DNA of 57,581 nucleotides from Acidimicrobiaceae bacterium (lineage in GTDB: Bacteria; Actinomycetota; Acidimicrobiia; Acidimicrobiales; Aldehydirespiratoraceae), in NCBI GenBank assembly GCA_016845585.1, contig JAERSO010000054.1:1-57581 (forward strand), read 5' to 3'. The notes beneath the pieces are model-generated. The model had not been told where the DNA came from. It saw only the letters and a program-made list of their open reading frames with translations, and did no database searches. Made by a program: the position numbers and the translations under genes. Position 1 is the stretch's first letter. Every line of letters begins with the position of its first letter. Shown in pieces: positions 19,246 through 27,195 of the stretch.

Positions 19246-21012
19246 TCAGACATAGTCCTTGTACTTGTCGAGGTGACGCACGGGCTTGCTCAGGGCGTCC
19301 TTTCGGAACGGGTCACCGAGCTCCTTGGTGCACATGATCTCGATGACGGTGGTCTTGCCCTCGTTCATCTGCGCGTCGGTGGCGGCCTTGAGGGCCGGGC
19401 CCACCTCGTTGATGTCGTCGACCCGCACGCCCTCGGCGCCCATGGCGCGGGCGATCTCGGAGTAGTTCTCCCCACCCTCGAGCTCACCGGCGACGAAGCG
19501 ACGACCGTAGAAGTCGACCTGGTTCTTCTTCTCGGCGCCCCAGTGACGGTTGTGGAACACGACCGAGGTGACCGGAATGTCGTGGCGCACAGCGGTCATG
19601 AGCTCCGACATGCTCATCGCCCACGCGCCGTCGCCGGCGTAGGAGATGGCGGGGCGATCGGGGGCGGCCGCCTTGGCGCCGATGATGGTGGGCAGGGCAT
19701 AGCCACAGTTGCCCCAGCTCATCGGGGCGAAGAACGAGCGGGGTTCCTCGAAGCGCAGGTAGCTGTTGGCGACGGAGTTGATGTTGCCGATGTCGGTGGA
19801 CACCATGGCACGCGCCGGCATGGCCTTCTCCAGCTCACGCAGCGCCTGACGAGGATGCAACCAGTTGCCGTCCTCGTTCTTGGCCTCCTCGATCATCTCG
19901 AGACTGAAGTCGTCCTTCTCATGCGTCCACTCGTCGAGCTCGGCCTCCCACGCGGCCTTCTCCTCGCCGGTCTTGGCCTCACGTTCGGCACGGTTGGCGT
20001 CACACGCCAGGGTCTTGCCGTCGAGGCGGTCGAGCAGGGCGGTGGCAGCAGCGCCAGCATCGCCGACGATGCCGACGGACACCTTCTTGACGAGACCGAT
20101 CATCTTCTGGTCGGCGTCGACCTGGATGATCTTGGCGTCCTTCGGCCAGTAGTCCATCCCGTGCTGCGGGAGAGTGCCGAACGGGCCGAGGCGGGTGCCG
20201 AGGGCGAGTACGACGTCGGCCTGACTGATCAGCTTCATCGCTGCCTTGGAGCCCTGGTAGCCGAGGGATCCGGTCCATTGCGGATGGCTTGCGGGGAATG
20301 AGTCGTTGTGGAGGTAGCTGTTGACCACCGGACAACCGAGACGCTCGGCGAGCGCGACGGCCTCAGCCATCGCGTCACCCATGACGACGCCGCCACCGCT
20401 CACCATGACCGGGAATTCGGCCTGGGCGAGCAGCTCGGCGGCCTCACCGAGTGACTTCTCGCCGCCGGGGCCACGATCGATGCGCATGGGCTCGGGGATC
20501 TCGACGTCGATGTCGCCGTAGAAACGGTCACGGGGGATGTTGAGCTGGGTCGGGCCGATCTCCGACATCGCACGGTCGAAGCACCGGGCGGTGATCTCCG
20601 CCATGCGGTTCTCGTTGTTGATGTGGCCCTGGTACTTGACGAACTCCTGGAACATCGGGAGCTGGTTGGCCTCCTGGAAACCTCCGAGACCGATGCCCAT
20701 GGTGCCGGTCTCCGGGGTGATCATCACGACCGGGCTGTGGGCCCAGAACGCGGCGGCGATGGCCGTGACGCAGTTGGAGATGCCGGGGCCGTTCTGGCCG
20801 ATCACGACGCCGTGCCTTCCACTGACGCGGGAGTAGCCGTCCGCCATGTGGGCGGCGCCCTGCTCGTGGACGACGGGAACCAGGCGGATGCCGGCAGGCG
20901 CAAAGATGTCCATCGCGTCCATGAACGCGCTGCCCATGATCCCGAACGTCGTATCGACGCCATTGGCGACCATCGTCTCGACGAATGCTTCACTCGGAGT
21001 CATACGAGTCAT
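19246..21012 (-). CDS. xsc: Sulfoacetaldehyde acetyltransferase
   Basis: This thiamine-diphosphate enzyme converts sulfoacetaldehyde and phosphate to acetyl phosphate and sulfite, the desulfonation step of taurine breakdown. The 588-aa length is typical. MTPSEAFVETMVANGV at the start, HEQGAAHMADGYSRV (catalytic Glu near 50), QNGPGISN, the ITPETG block and the TPP motif GDGAWAMSM (about 460) closely follow Xsc. The ATG at 21012 is preferred over Met4 because a GAGGGGGAA ribosome-binding site lies 6 nt upstream. A TetR gene lies immediately upstream on the same strand. Confidence 0.95.
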   Translation of the reverse strand: MTRMTPSEAFVETMVANGVDTTFGIMGSAFMDAMDIFAPAGIRLVPVVHEQGAAHMADGYSRVSGRHGVVIGQNGPGISNCVTAIAAAFWAHSPVVMITPETGTMGIGLGGFQEANQLPMFQEFVKYQGHINNENRMAEITARCFDRAMSEIGPTQLNIPRDRFYGDIDVEIPEPMRIDRGPGGEKSLGEAAELLAQAEFPVMVSGGGVVMGDAMAEAVALAERLGCPVVNSYLHNDSFPASHPQWTGSLGYQGSKAAMKLISQADVVLALGTRLGPFGTLPQHGMDYWPKDAKIIQVDADQKMIGLVKKVSVGIVGDAGAAATALLDRLDGKTLACDANRAEREAKTGEEKAAWEAELDEWTHEKDDFSLEMIEEAKNEDGNWLHPRQALRELEKAMPARAMVSTDIGNINSVANSYLRFEEPRSFFAPMSWGNCGYALPTIIGAKAAAPDRPAISYAGDGAWAMSMSELMTAVRHDIPVTSVVFHNRHWGAEKKNQVDFYGRRFVAGELEGGENYSEIARAMGAEGVRVDDINEVGPALKAATDAQMNEGKTTVIEIMCTKELGDPFRKDALSKPVRHLDKYKDYV

Positions 21013-21064
21013 GGAAAGTTCCCCCTCGGTGTTCGGGTCAATGTCGAGTCGACGCGTGAGACCC

Positions 21065-21081
21065 TCTAACAGAACTGTGAG
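21065..21081. promoter_or_regulatory. Candidate TetR operator upstream of xsc
   Basis: On the minus strand CTCACAGTTCTGTTAGA matches the site at 21710-21726 at 15 of 17 positions. It is itself an imperfect inverted repeat (CTCACAG-tt-CTGTTAG). It lies 53 nt upstream of the xsc ATG. Assignment to the neighbouring TetR protein is inferred. Confidence 0.5.
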
Positions 21082-21107
21082 ATGGTATCACTCGGCGGAT
21101 GGGCCTG

Positions 21108-21677
21108 TCACCCGTCCGATTCGAGTTTTCTGATGCCTGCGATGAGCAGGTCGATGAGATGATCGAAGGTGTCGTCGGGATCGTGCGGCAAGGGGTGACC
21201 ATCCCCGGATTCGAGATGAGCGAATCCGTGAAAGGCACTCCGGAGACCACGAGCGACATGCATCCGCTCCTCGTCGGTCAGCTCGAACGACGACAGCGAC
21301 TGGGCGATGATCGTGACGACGTTCTCGACGGCCGCCTCGAGCTCGGCATCACCTGCGCACGGATAGCGATCTGTCGCGGCGTAGAGGCCCGGATTCGAAC
21401 GCACGACCTCACGCCATGCTCGCCCGACGGATCGCACCGCCTCATCACCGGAGACGCCGATGGCGGCGGCGCTCAATGAGTCCGCCAGGAGTTCGCGACC
21501 CCGCAGTCCGAGACTCCGAAGCATGTCATCGAAACCCTCGACGTGGCGGTACAGCGCCGGCTGACGAACACCCAGACGCTCCGCGACCTTGGTGAGCGTC
21601 ACGGAATCGAGCCCCTCGGCGTCTGCGAGCGTCGCCGCCTCATCGATGACGCGCTGCGAATCAAGGGAACCGGCCAT
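21108..21677 (-). CDS. TetR-family transcriptional regulator
   Basis: The 189-aa protein has an N-terminal TetR helix-turn-helix (about 27-46, with VAERLGVRQPALYRHV) and a helical ligand domain. Position between tpa-tauABC and xsc, with a shared motif before itself and xsc, points to control of taurine genes. Known taurine clusters usually use a GntR/MocR-type TauR, so a TetR would be a different solution. The start ATG at 21677 has TACCCT 8 nt upstream and no clear Shine-Dalgarno. Confidence 0.9.
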   Translation of the reverse strand: MAGSLDSQRVIDEAATLADAEGLDSVTLTKVAERLGVRQPALYRHVEGFDDMLRSLGLRGRELLADSLSAAAIGVSGDEAVRSVGRAWREVVRSNPGLYAATDRYPCAGDAELEAAVENVVTIIAQSLSSFELTDEERMHVARGLRSAFHGFAHLESGDGHPLPHDPDDTFDHLIDLLIAGIRKLESDG

Positions 21678-21709
21678 GTGATCCGAGGGTAGCGCGGCGG
21701 TGAGAGACC

Positions 21710-21726
21710 CTCACAGTTCGGATAGA
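21710..21726. promoter_or_regulatory. Candidate TetR operator between tetR and the DUF4389 gene
   Basis: On the plus strand CTCACAGTTCGGATAGA matches the xsc-upstream site at 15 of 17 positions. It lies 33 nt upstream of tetR and 99 nt upstream of the divergent DUF4389 gene, so it could serve autoregulation of tetR and control of the divergent gene. Confidence 0.5.
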
Positions 21727-21825
21727 TATGACTGACGACCCTGGGGCGACTCGTCGAGGCCGACTACTGTCGGGTTCAGGACAATCAAGCTGTCGCCCCC
21801 GGCGACGACCAAGGAGGTCGTCGAA

Positions 21826-22407
21826 ATGACGTACCCCGCAACATTCACGTTCGATCCACCGGAGAAGGTGGAGAACTGGCGGCCACTCGTGCAGTGGATC
21901 ATGGCGATCCCGCACCTCGTCCTGGCCAATGTGTTGAGCACGGTCGCTCAGGTCTGCATGGTGATCTCGTGGTTCATCATCCTCTTCACCGCGAAGATGC
22001 CCAAGGGACTCGCCGACTTCATCTGTATGGCCACCCGGTACGAAACGAGGGCGGTGGCGTACGCCGGGTTCTTGCACAGCGAGTATCCGCCGTTCGACTT
22101 CACCACCGCAGCAGCCGACCCCGGTGGCCAGCCGATCCGGGTCGACTTCGAGCCGGCGTTGGAAGACCGCAACCGACTCACCGTTGGCCTTCGCATCATC
22201 TGGGCGATCCCCGCGTTGCTCTTCGCGATGGTGATCTACATCGTGGCGGTGATCCTGACCCTGGTCGCGTTCTTCGCCGTCCTGTTCACGGGTCGCTGGC
22301 CCGAGGGCGTGCTGAAGTTCGTCATGGGGGCCTACCGGGTGGGCACACGGGCAACGGCCTACTTCGCCCTTCTCACCGACGAGTACCCGCCGTTCGAAAC
22401 CGACTAG
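21826..22407 (+). CDS. DUF4389-type membrane protein
   Basis: The 193-aa protein has two similar halves, each with a hydrophobic segment and ending in EYPPF (the first in the middle, the second at the C-terminus), typical of the DUF4389 family. Two to four membrane helices are visible (about 33-55 and 122-150). A strong AAGGAGGT ribosome-binding site precedes the ATG. Function is unknown. It is the only plus-strand gene inside the taurine region and ends exactly where the convergent tauE-like gene ends (TAG next to CTA), so it may be a bystander or a co-regulated membrane protein. Confidence 0.88.
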   Translation: MTYPATFTFDPPEKVENWRPLVQWIMAIPHLVLANVLSTVAQVCMVISWFIILFTAKMPKGLADFICMATRYETRAVAYAGFLHSEYPPFDFTTAAADPGGQPIRVDFEPALEDRNRLTVGLRIIWAIPALLFAMVIYIVAVILTLVAFFAVLFTGRWPEGVLKFVMGAYRVGTRATAYFALLTDEYPPFETD

Positions 22408-23142
22408 CTACAACCGTCTGATCAGGCCGGCCACCGCGAGCGCTGCCAGGGTCGCAATGGCGACCTGGCGCACTCGCTCGGGCCTGACCGCGCCGAATCC
22501 TCGCTCGCCGAGCGATGCGCCGACGAGCATCGCCGGCGCAAAGGCCATGAACCGGAGCAAGGCCGTGCCGTCGAGAAGACCCGCCGCGGCCAGGACGACC
22601 ACTCCGACCGCGTCCAGGACGCCGAAATATGCGATCATCGAGGCTCGTCCCGCGCTGATGCCGGCGGGTGAGCCGAGAAACATCACGATCACCGGAGGAC
22701 CGCCGGCGCCGGTTGCACCATTGAGTGCGCCGGACCCGAGTCCGACGCAGAACGTCTCAACGCTCCCGAGGGCGCGGTGCGCCTGCCAACCGGTGGCCAG
22801 GACCACCGCCGACACGAGCACCGCGAGCGAGACGACGACCTGCATCGTCCCGGCATCGAGTGCCAGCAGAATCACCGCGCCGAACGGGAGGCCGACGAGC
22901 GCGCCCGCCACGAGCCGCCAGACCGACGACCACAGCACCTGGCCTCGCACCGCCCGCACCAGGTGTGCAGAGGCGACTACCTCGAGACAGAAGATGATGG
23001 GGATCGCCTCGTCGACGTTCATCAGCAGGCTCAGTCCGCTGACCCAGATCAGCGACGCTCCGAAGCCGGTGAACCCACGAATCGCCGCGCCGACGAATAC
23101 GAGGGCGAGCGCGGCGATGAGTGCGCCCGCCGAGAGGTCCAC
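22408..23142 (-). CDS. tauE: TauE/SafE-family sulfite exporter
   Basis: This is a 244-aa polytopic membrane protein with seven or eight hydrophobic segments. It shows the family's GFTGFGASL near the N-terminus and a second half-repeat with GALNGATGAGGPP. In taurine degraders a TauE-type exporter removes the sulfite made by Xsc, and the context (3 nt behind pta, with xsc close by) supports that. The family also contains transporters of other anions, so sulfite is inferred. The start is GTG at 23142. Confidence 0.88.
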   Translation of the reverse strand: MDLSAGALIAALALVFVGAAIRGFTGFGASLIWVSGLSLLMNVDEAIPIIFCLEVVASAHLVRAVRGQVLWSSVWRLVAGALVGLPFGAVILLALDAGTMQVVVSLAVLVSAVVLATGWQAHRALGSVETFCVGLGSGALNGATGAGGPPVIVMFLGSPAGISAGRASMIAYFGVLDAVGVVVLAAAGLLDGTALLRFMAFAPAMLVGASLGERGFGAVRPERVRQVAIATLAALAVAGLIRRL

Positions 23143-23145
23143 CGC

Positions 23146-24069
23146 TCAGGTGCCGGCTTGCAGGGCGGTGATCACCGCGACATTGACGATGTCGTCGGCG
23201 CTACAGCCGCGGGAGAGATCGTGAAGCGTGCCGTCCAAACCTTGCAGCAGCGGCCCGAACGCCTGCGCGCCGCCCAGTCGCTCGGTGATCTTGTAGGCGA
23301 TGTTGCCCGAGTCGAGGTCGGGGAAGATGAACACGTTCGCCTGGCCGGCAACGTCTGATTCCGGCGCTTTCGCTTCGGCGATCGCCGGCACCCAGGCTGC
23401 ATCGAACTGCAGTTCACCGTCGAGGGCGAGGTCGGGCGCCTGCGCCTGGGCGATCGCCGTGGCCTCGAGGACCTTGTCGACCCGGGCGTGCTTCGCACTT
23501 CCCTTGGTCGAGAACGAGAGCATCGCCACCCGGGGAACGACCCCGCTGAGCTGGGCAAACGTGCCTGCGCTCGAGATGGCGATGCTCGCCAACTGCTCGG
23601 CGGTTGGGTCAGGCAGCACGCCACAATCGCCGTAGACGATCGGTTGTCCGGTCGGGAGCACGAAGAAGAACGAGCTGCTCACCACACTCACATCCGGGGC
23701 CACGCCGAGCACACGGAGTCCGGCCCGGATGATATCGCCCGTGGGACGAGTCGCTCCGGCGACCGCTCCCGCCGCCCAGCCCGTCTTCACCAACGCCGTG
23801 ACGATGGTGAGCGGATCGTCGATGTCGAGGGCACGCCCGTGCCAGGGGCTGTCCTCCCCTACCGCCTGGAGATCGGCCACCAGCTCCTCGGCGGCCGGAT
23901 GGCCGGCCTCGGCGAGCGAGCCGAGCTCACGCCCGATGACGATCGGTTCGGCCAACCCATCAGCGGCGAGGCGCGCCGCCGCCTCGTGCGCCCGCGGATC
24001 GTCGTCGGCGAGCAGCACGCGGCGGGGATTCGCCGCGGCCCGCTCGTACCAGTCGTCGAGGACGCTCAT
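23146..24069 (-). CDS. pta: Phosphate acetyltransferase
   Basis: It converts acetyl phosphate and CoA to acetyl-CoA and phosphate, which carries the Xsc product into central metabolism. The 307-aa single-domain protein has the PTA/PTB fold features [20 protein letters not shown] and the C-terminal [21 protein letters not shown] segment. It is the short form, without the regulatory N-terminal domain of E. coli Pta. It lies 13 nt behind tauC, in the middle of the taurine operon. Confidence 0.92.
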   Translation of the reverse strand: MSVLDDWYERAAANPRRVLLADDDPRAHEAAARLAADGLAEPIVIGRELGSLAEAGHPAAEELVADLQAVGEDSPWHGRALDIDDPLTIVTALVKTGWAAGAVAGATRPTGDIIRAGLRVLGVAPDVSVVSSSFFFVLPTGQPIVYGDCGVLPDPTAEQLASIAISSAGTFAQLSGVVPRVAMLSFSTKGSAKHARVDKVLEATAIAQAQAPDLALDGELQFDAAWVPAIAEAKAPESDVAGQANVFIFPDLDSGNIAYKITERLGGAQAFGPLLQGLDGTLHDLSRGCSADDIVNVAVITALQAGT

Positions 24070-24082
24070 GGATGTGGGCGAA

Positions 24083-25132
24083 TCAGACCTTGCCGCGCCA
24101 TGGGATCAGCTTGGACTCGAGGAACCGCAGGATGACGTCCATGAGCACGCCCAGGACGGCGATCACGATGATGCCGACGACGATCACATCGAGCCGGAAG
24201 AATGGTCGCGCGGCGAAGATCATCGCGCCCAGGCCGTCCTGCGATCCGATGATCTCGGCCGCGACGAGCGTGCCCCACGAGACGCCGAGGGCAACCCGGA
24301 AGCCGGTGAACAGCTCCGGGAGTGCGTTGGGGAGAAGAACCCGGAACAGCAACTGGCGCTTGCTGGCCCCGAGCGAATACGCCGCCCGGATCTTCGGCAG
24401 GCTCGCGGCCTGAACGCCTGAGCGCGACGCGATGATCATGATCCAGAGGCTCGCGAAGATGAGCAGCGGGACCGCTGACGCGTCGCCGATCCCGAAGATG
24501 AGGATGAAGAGCGGGATCAGCGCCAGTGGCGGGATCGGCCGCAACATCTCGACCGGCGTGTCGAAGAAGCCCCGAGCCCGGCTCGACAGACCCATCGCGA
24601 AGCCGATCGGAACACCGAAGAAGCTCCCGAAGAACATGCCCTTGAGCACCCGCACCAGACTGGCCCGGGTGTGTTCCCAGAGCGTGATCCCCCGGAATCC
24701 CTCACCGTTCAGCTCGCCGAAGGTGTTCCATGTGTCTCGCACGGACGGGAAGTTCAGCGGGCTGACGAGCTGCGAGTACGACGCCTTGCACTCGTCGCTC
24801 TGGCTACAGATTGCGATCCGTTGCTTGTCACTGAGGTCGTCGTAGGTCACGCCATCCTCGGCGAGCGCCTCGGGAACCACGATCTGATCGCTCGGCAGTC
24901 CCCACGCCTGGGTGGAGAGGAACCAGAAGGCGATGAGCAGAACGAGCGAAAGCAGGCTCCACAACGGCAGGCTGCGCACCGCGCTGGAGTCACCGAAGGT
25001 GACCGTCTTGCGTTGGTCGTTGCTCCCGCCATTGCCGAACAGGCCGGCGGACCATCGAGTCTTGTCGAGCGCTTCCAGCGTTTCGCCGGTAGCGACGCCC
25101 GCGCCTACGACCTCACCCATCGAACCGGTCAT
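24083..25132 (-). CDS. tauC: Taurine ABC transporter permease
   Basis: The 349-aa membrane protein has a BPD-type permease core with the EAA-like loop [25 protein letters not shown]. It is longer than typical TauC (about 275 aa) because of a hydrophilic N-terminus and a segment of about 75 residues between the first helix (about 55-74) and the permease core. That segment contains Cys109 and Cys115. The start shares a base with the tauB stop (TGATG). Specificity for taurine comes from the Tpa-Xsc context. Confidence 0.9.
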   Translation of the reverse strand: MTGSMGEVVGAGVATGETLEALDKTRWSAGLFGNGGSNDQRKTVTFGDSSAVRSLPLWSLLSLVLLIAFWFLSTQAWGLPSDQIVVPEALAEDGVTYDDLSDKQRIAICSQSDECKASYSQLVSPLNFPSVRDTWNTFGELNGEGFRGITLWEHTRASLVRVLKGMFFGSFFGVPIGFAMGLSSRARGFFDTPVEMLRPIPPLALIPLFILIFGIGDASAVPLLIFASLWIMIIASRSGVQAASLPKIRAAYSLGASKRQLLFRVLLPNALPELFTGFRVALGVSWGTLVAAEIIGSQDGLGAMIFAARPFFRLDVIVVGIIVIAVLGVLMDVILRFLESKLIPWRGKV

Positions 25133-25938
25133 CAGAGGGCTCCTTCCGTGCGTCCCATGATCTCTTCTTCCATCTCCCAGATGATGTTCAGGATCTCTTC
25201 ACTCTTCTGGCGGAACTCCGGGGAACGCTTGAGTTCCCGTGCATCCATCGTGAGCCCCTGCTCGGCGAAGGGGAGGGAGTAGTCCTCTTCGATACGGCCC
25301 GGGCGTGGTGCCATCACAAAGAGGCGGTCGCCCAGATAGAGCGCTTCCTCGACGGAGTGGGTGACCAGGATGATGGTCTTCCCGGTCTCCTTCCAGAGCT
25401 CGAGGATGAGGCTCTGCATCTTCTCGCGAGTCAGCGCGTCGAGGGCGCCCAGTGGCTCGTCCATCAAGATGACGTCGGGGTCATTGGCCAAGCAGCGGGC
25501 GAGGGCGACACGCTGCTGCATGCCGCCGGAGAGTTCATAGATTCTCTTGTCGCCGAAGCCACCGAGGCCGACGATCTCGAGCAGTTCGTTGGCCCTCGCG
25601 CTGAATCCGGCTTTGTCATCGTGGTTCATCCGCGGCCCGAAGGTGATGTTCTGCTCGACGGTGAGCCACTCGAAGAGCGCCCCCTGCTGGAACACCATGC
25701 CTCGGTTCTTGTCGGGGCCGGTGATGATGTCGCCGCCGAGTGTCACGGTGCCGCCGGTGGGAGCGAGGAAGCCGGCGAGAATGTTGAGCAGTGTGGTCTT
25801 GCCGCAGCCCGAAGGTCCGAGGAGTGACAACAACCGGCCGCCGGCCAGATCGAACGAGACATTGCTGAGGGCGTGCACATCCGTGCCGCCCGAAACGTCG
25901 TACACCATCTCGACGTTCGTGACCGAAAGGTCTTTCAC
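25132..25938 (-). CDS. tauB: Taurine ABC transporter ATP-binding protein
   Basis: The 268-aa ATPase has Walker A GPSGCGKTT (41-49), Q-loop QQGALFEW (84-91), signature LSGGMQQR (136-143) and Walker B VILMDEP (156-162). These are typical of nitrate/sulfonate/taurine importers. It starts at GTG 25938 with an AGGGGGGAA ribosome-binding site. It is coupled to tauC and separated from tauA by a strong hairpin. Confidence 0.94.
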   Translation of the reverse strand: MKDLSVTNVEMVYDVSGGTDVHALSNVSFDLAGGRLLSLLGPSGCGKTTLLNILAGFLAPTGGTVTLGGDIITGPDKNRGMVFQQGALFEWLTVEQNITFGPRMNHDDKAGFSARANELLEIVGLGGFGDKRIYELSGGMQQRVALARCLANDPDVILMDEPLGALDALTREKMQSLILELWKETGKTIILVTHSVEEALYLGDRLFVMAPRPGRIEEDYSLPFAEQGLTMDARELKRSPEFRQKSEEILNIIWEMEEEIMGRTEGAL

Positions 25939-25971
25939 GGTTCCCCCCTGAGTCCCGTTGTGTGAAAGGCA

Positions 25972-26001
25972 GCGGCGCCGGAGCCGAAGCCCCGGCGCCG
26001 C
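25972..26001 (-). other. tauA-tauB intergenic hairpin with UUCG loop
   Basis: Arms GCGGCGCCGG and CCGGCGCCGC, with a G-U pair and an inner GC/GC, are closed by a UUCG tetraloop on the minus strand. It sits between tauA and tauB, where such hairpins often stabilise the binding-protein message and lower downstream expression. Only a short T-run follows. Confidence 0.6.
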
Positions 26002-26049
26002 CTGTGAATCGAGGACTCAGCGCATCATGACACTGAATCCGGGTCGAGG

Positions 26050-27078
26050 TCAGCCCTGGGCTGCCTCGAGGAAGCTGGTGTCGACCGAACCGGCGAAGTC
26101 GCCGATTGCGGGCTCGCCGCCGCCGAGCTCGGCGAGGGTCTCGACTTGGCCCTGCATGGCTGTGGCGACGTTGCCGCCGAGCCAGTCAGCACCGAGCTGT
26201 TCACCGATGCTCGGGAAGGCGAACCAGACCTCGCCACCAAGAAAGTTGGCGACGTCTTCCATACCGGCCGCAGCCGCGATGGTCGGGTTCTGACCGTCGG
26301 GATCAGCGGCCCAGGCATCGTTGAATTCCTCGGTGGCCTTCAGGAAGGCAACCACGGCGTCAGCGTGCTCTTCGCCGTAGGCGGTCGGGATCGAGACGAT
26401 GTCGTAGGTGAAGATGCCGATGCCCTCGTGTTCAGCGCCGGTCATGATGACGTTGCCGCCACCCTCGATCATGCTGACGACCGAGCCACCGAACGCGCAG
26501 CCGACGTCGATGTCGCCGGCTTCCATCGCCGCTGCGGTGGTTGCGCCACCTTCAGCCTGAACGATGTTGAGAGCAGCGATGTCGACACCGAGGTGATCCA
26601 TCATGGTGAGCATCTTGTAGTGGGTGACGTTGCCGAAGGGCGTCATGACGGTTGCACCGGCCAGAACCTCGGCCGCGTTCTCCTGGGTGACACCGAGGTC
26701 GCCGTGGGCGACGCAGTTGTCGGCCTCGCTGTACGAAACAGCGATACCGACGAGCTTGAGGTCCGCGCCACCATTGATCGCTCCAGCGAACGGGGTGAGG
26801 CCCTGCGAGTACGCGATGTCGACGTCGCCGGCGATCATCGCCTCCGACATCTCACCACCACTCGAGAACGGCAGCCAGTTGATGGTGGCGCCGACGGCGT
26901 CACCGAACGAACCGTCGGCCTGGCCGAACTGGTTCGGCGTGGGCCACTCGGCGAAGTACGCGACATTGATCTCGTCGACGCTGAGGCCGGCGTCGCCGGC
27001 ATCGGTGCTGCTGTCGTCGTCGCCACAGGCGGCGGCGAACAGCCCGAATACCAGGAACAGTGCCAATAGTCGTTTCAT
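26050..27078 (-). CDS. tauA: Taurine ABC transporter substrate-binding lipoprotein
   Basis: The 342-aa protein has a lipoprotein signal (basic start, hydrophobic run, FAAAC with Cys18), then a low-complexity Asp/Ser linker and an NMT1/TauA-type periplasmic-binding fold. In an actinobacterium it would be anchored to the outer face of the membrane. The start at 27078 follows GGGGACAAGAAT, a good ribosome-binding site; the in-frame ATG at 27120 is too far upstream of the signal peptide. It lies 117 nt behind tpa and leads tauBC. Confidence 0.92.
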   Translation of the reverse strand: MKRLLALFLVFGLFAAACGDDDSSTDAGDAGLSVDEINVAYFAEWPTPNQFGQADGSFGDAVGATINWLPFSSGGEMSEAMIAGDVDIAYSQGLTPFAGAINGGADLKLVGIAVSYSEADNCVAHGDLGVTQENAAEVLAGATVMTPFGNVTHYKMLTMMDHLGVDIAALNIVQAEGGATTAAAMEAGDIDVGCAFGGSVVSMIEGGGNVIMTGAEHEGIGIFTYDIVSIPTAYGEEHADAVVAFLKATEEFNDAWAADPDGQNPTIAAAAGMEDVANFLGGEVWFAFPSIGEQLGADWLGGNVATAMQGQVETLAELGGGEPAIGDFAGSVDTSFLEAAQG

Positions 27079-27195
27079 ATTCTTGTCCCCTCCCCAGAGG
27101 TGTTTGTCGAGGAGCCACACGACCCCTCGGGTTTCAGACCCGGCCGGATGGCCCGGGCAAGAGCATCCCGGCTCTGCGGCCGGGGAAGAACGGTG

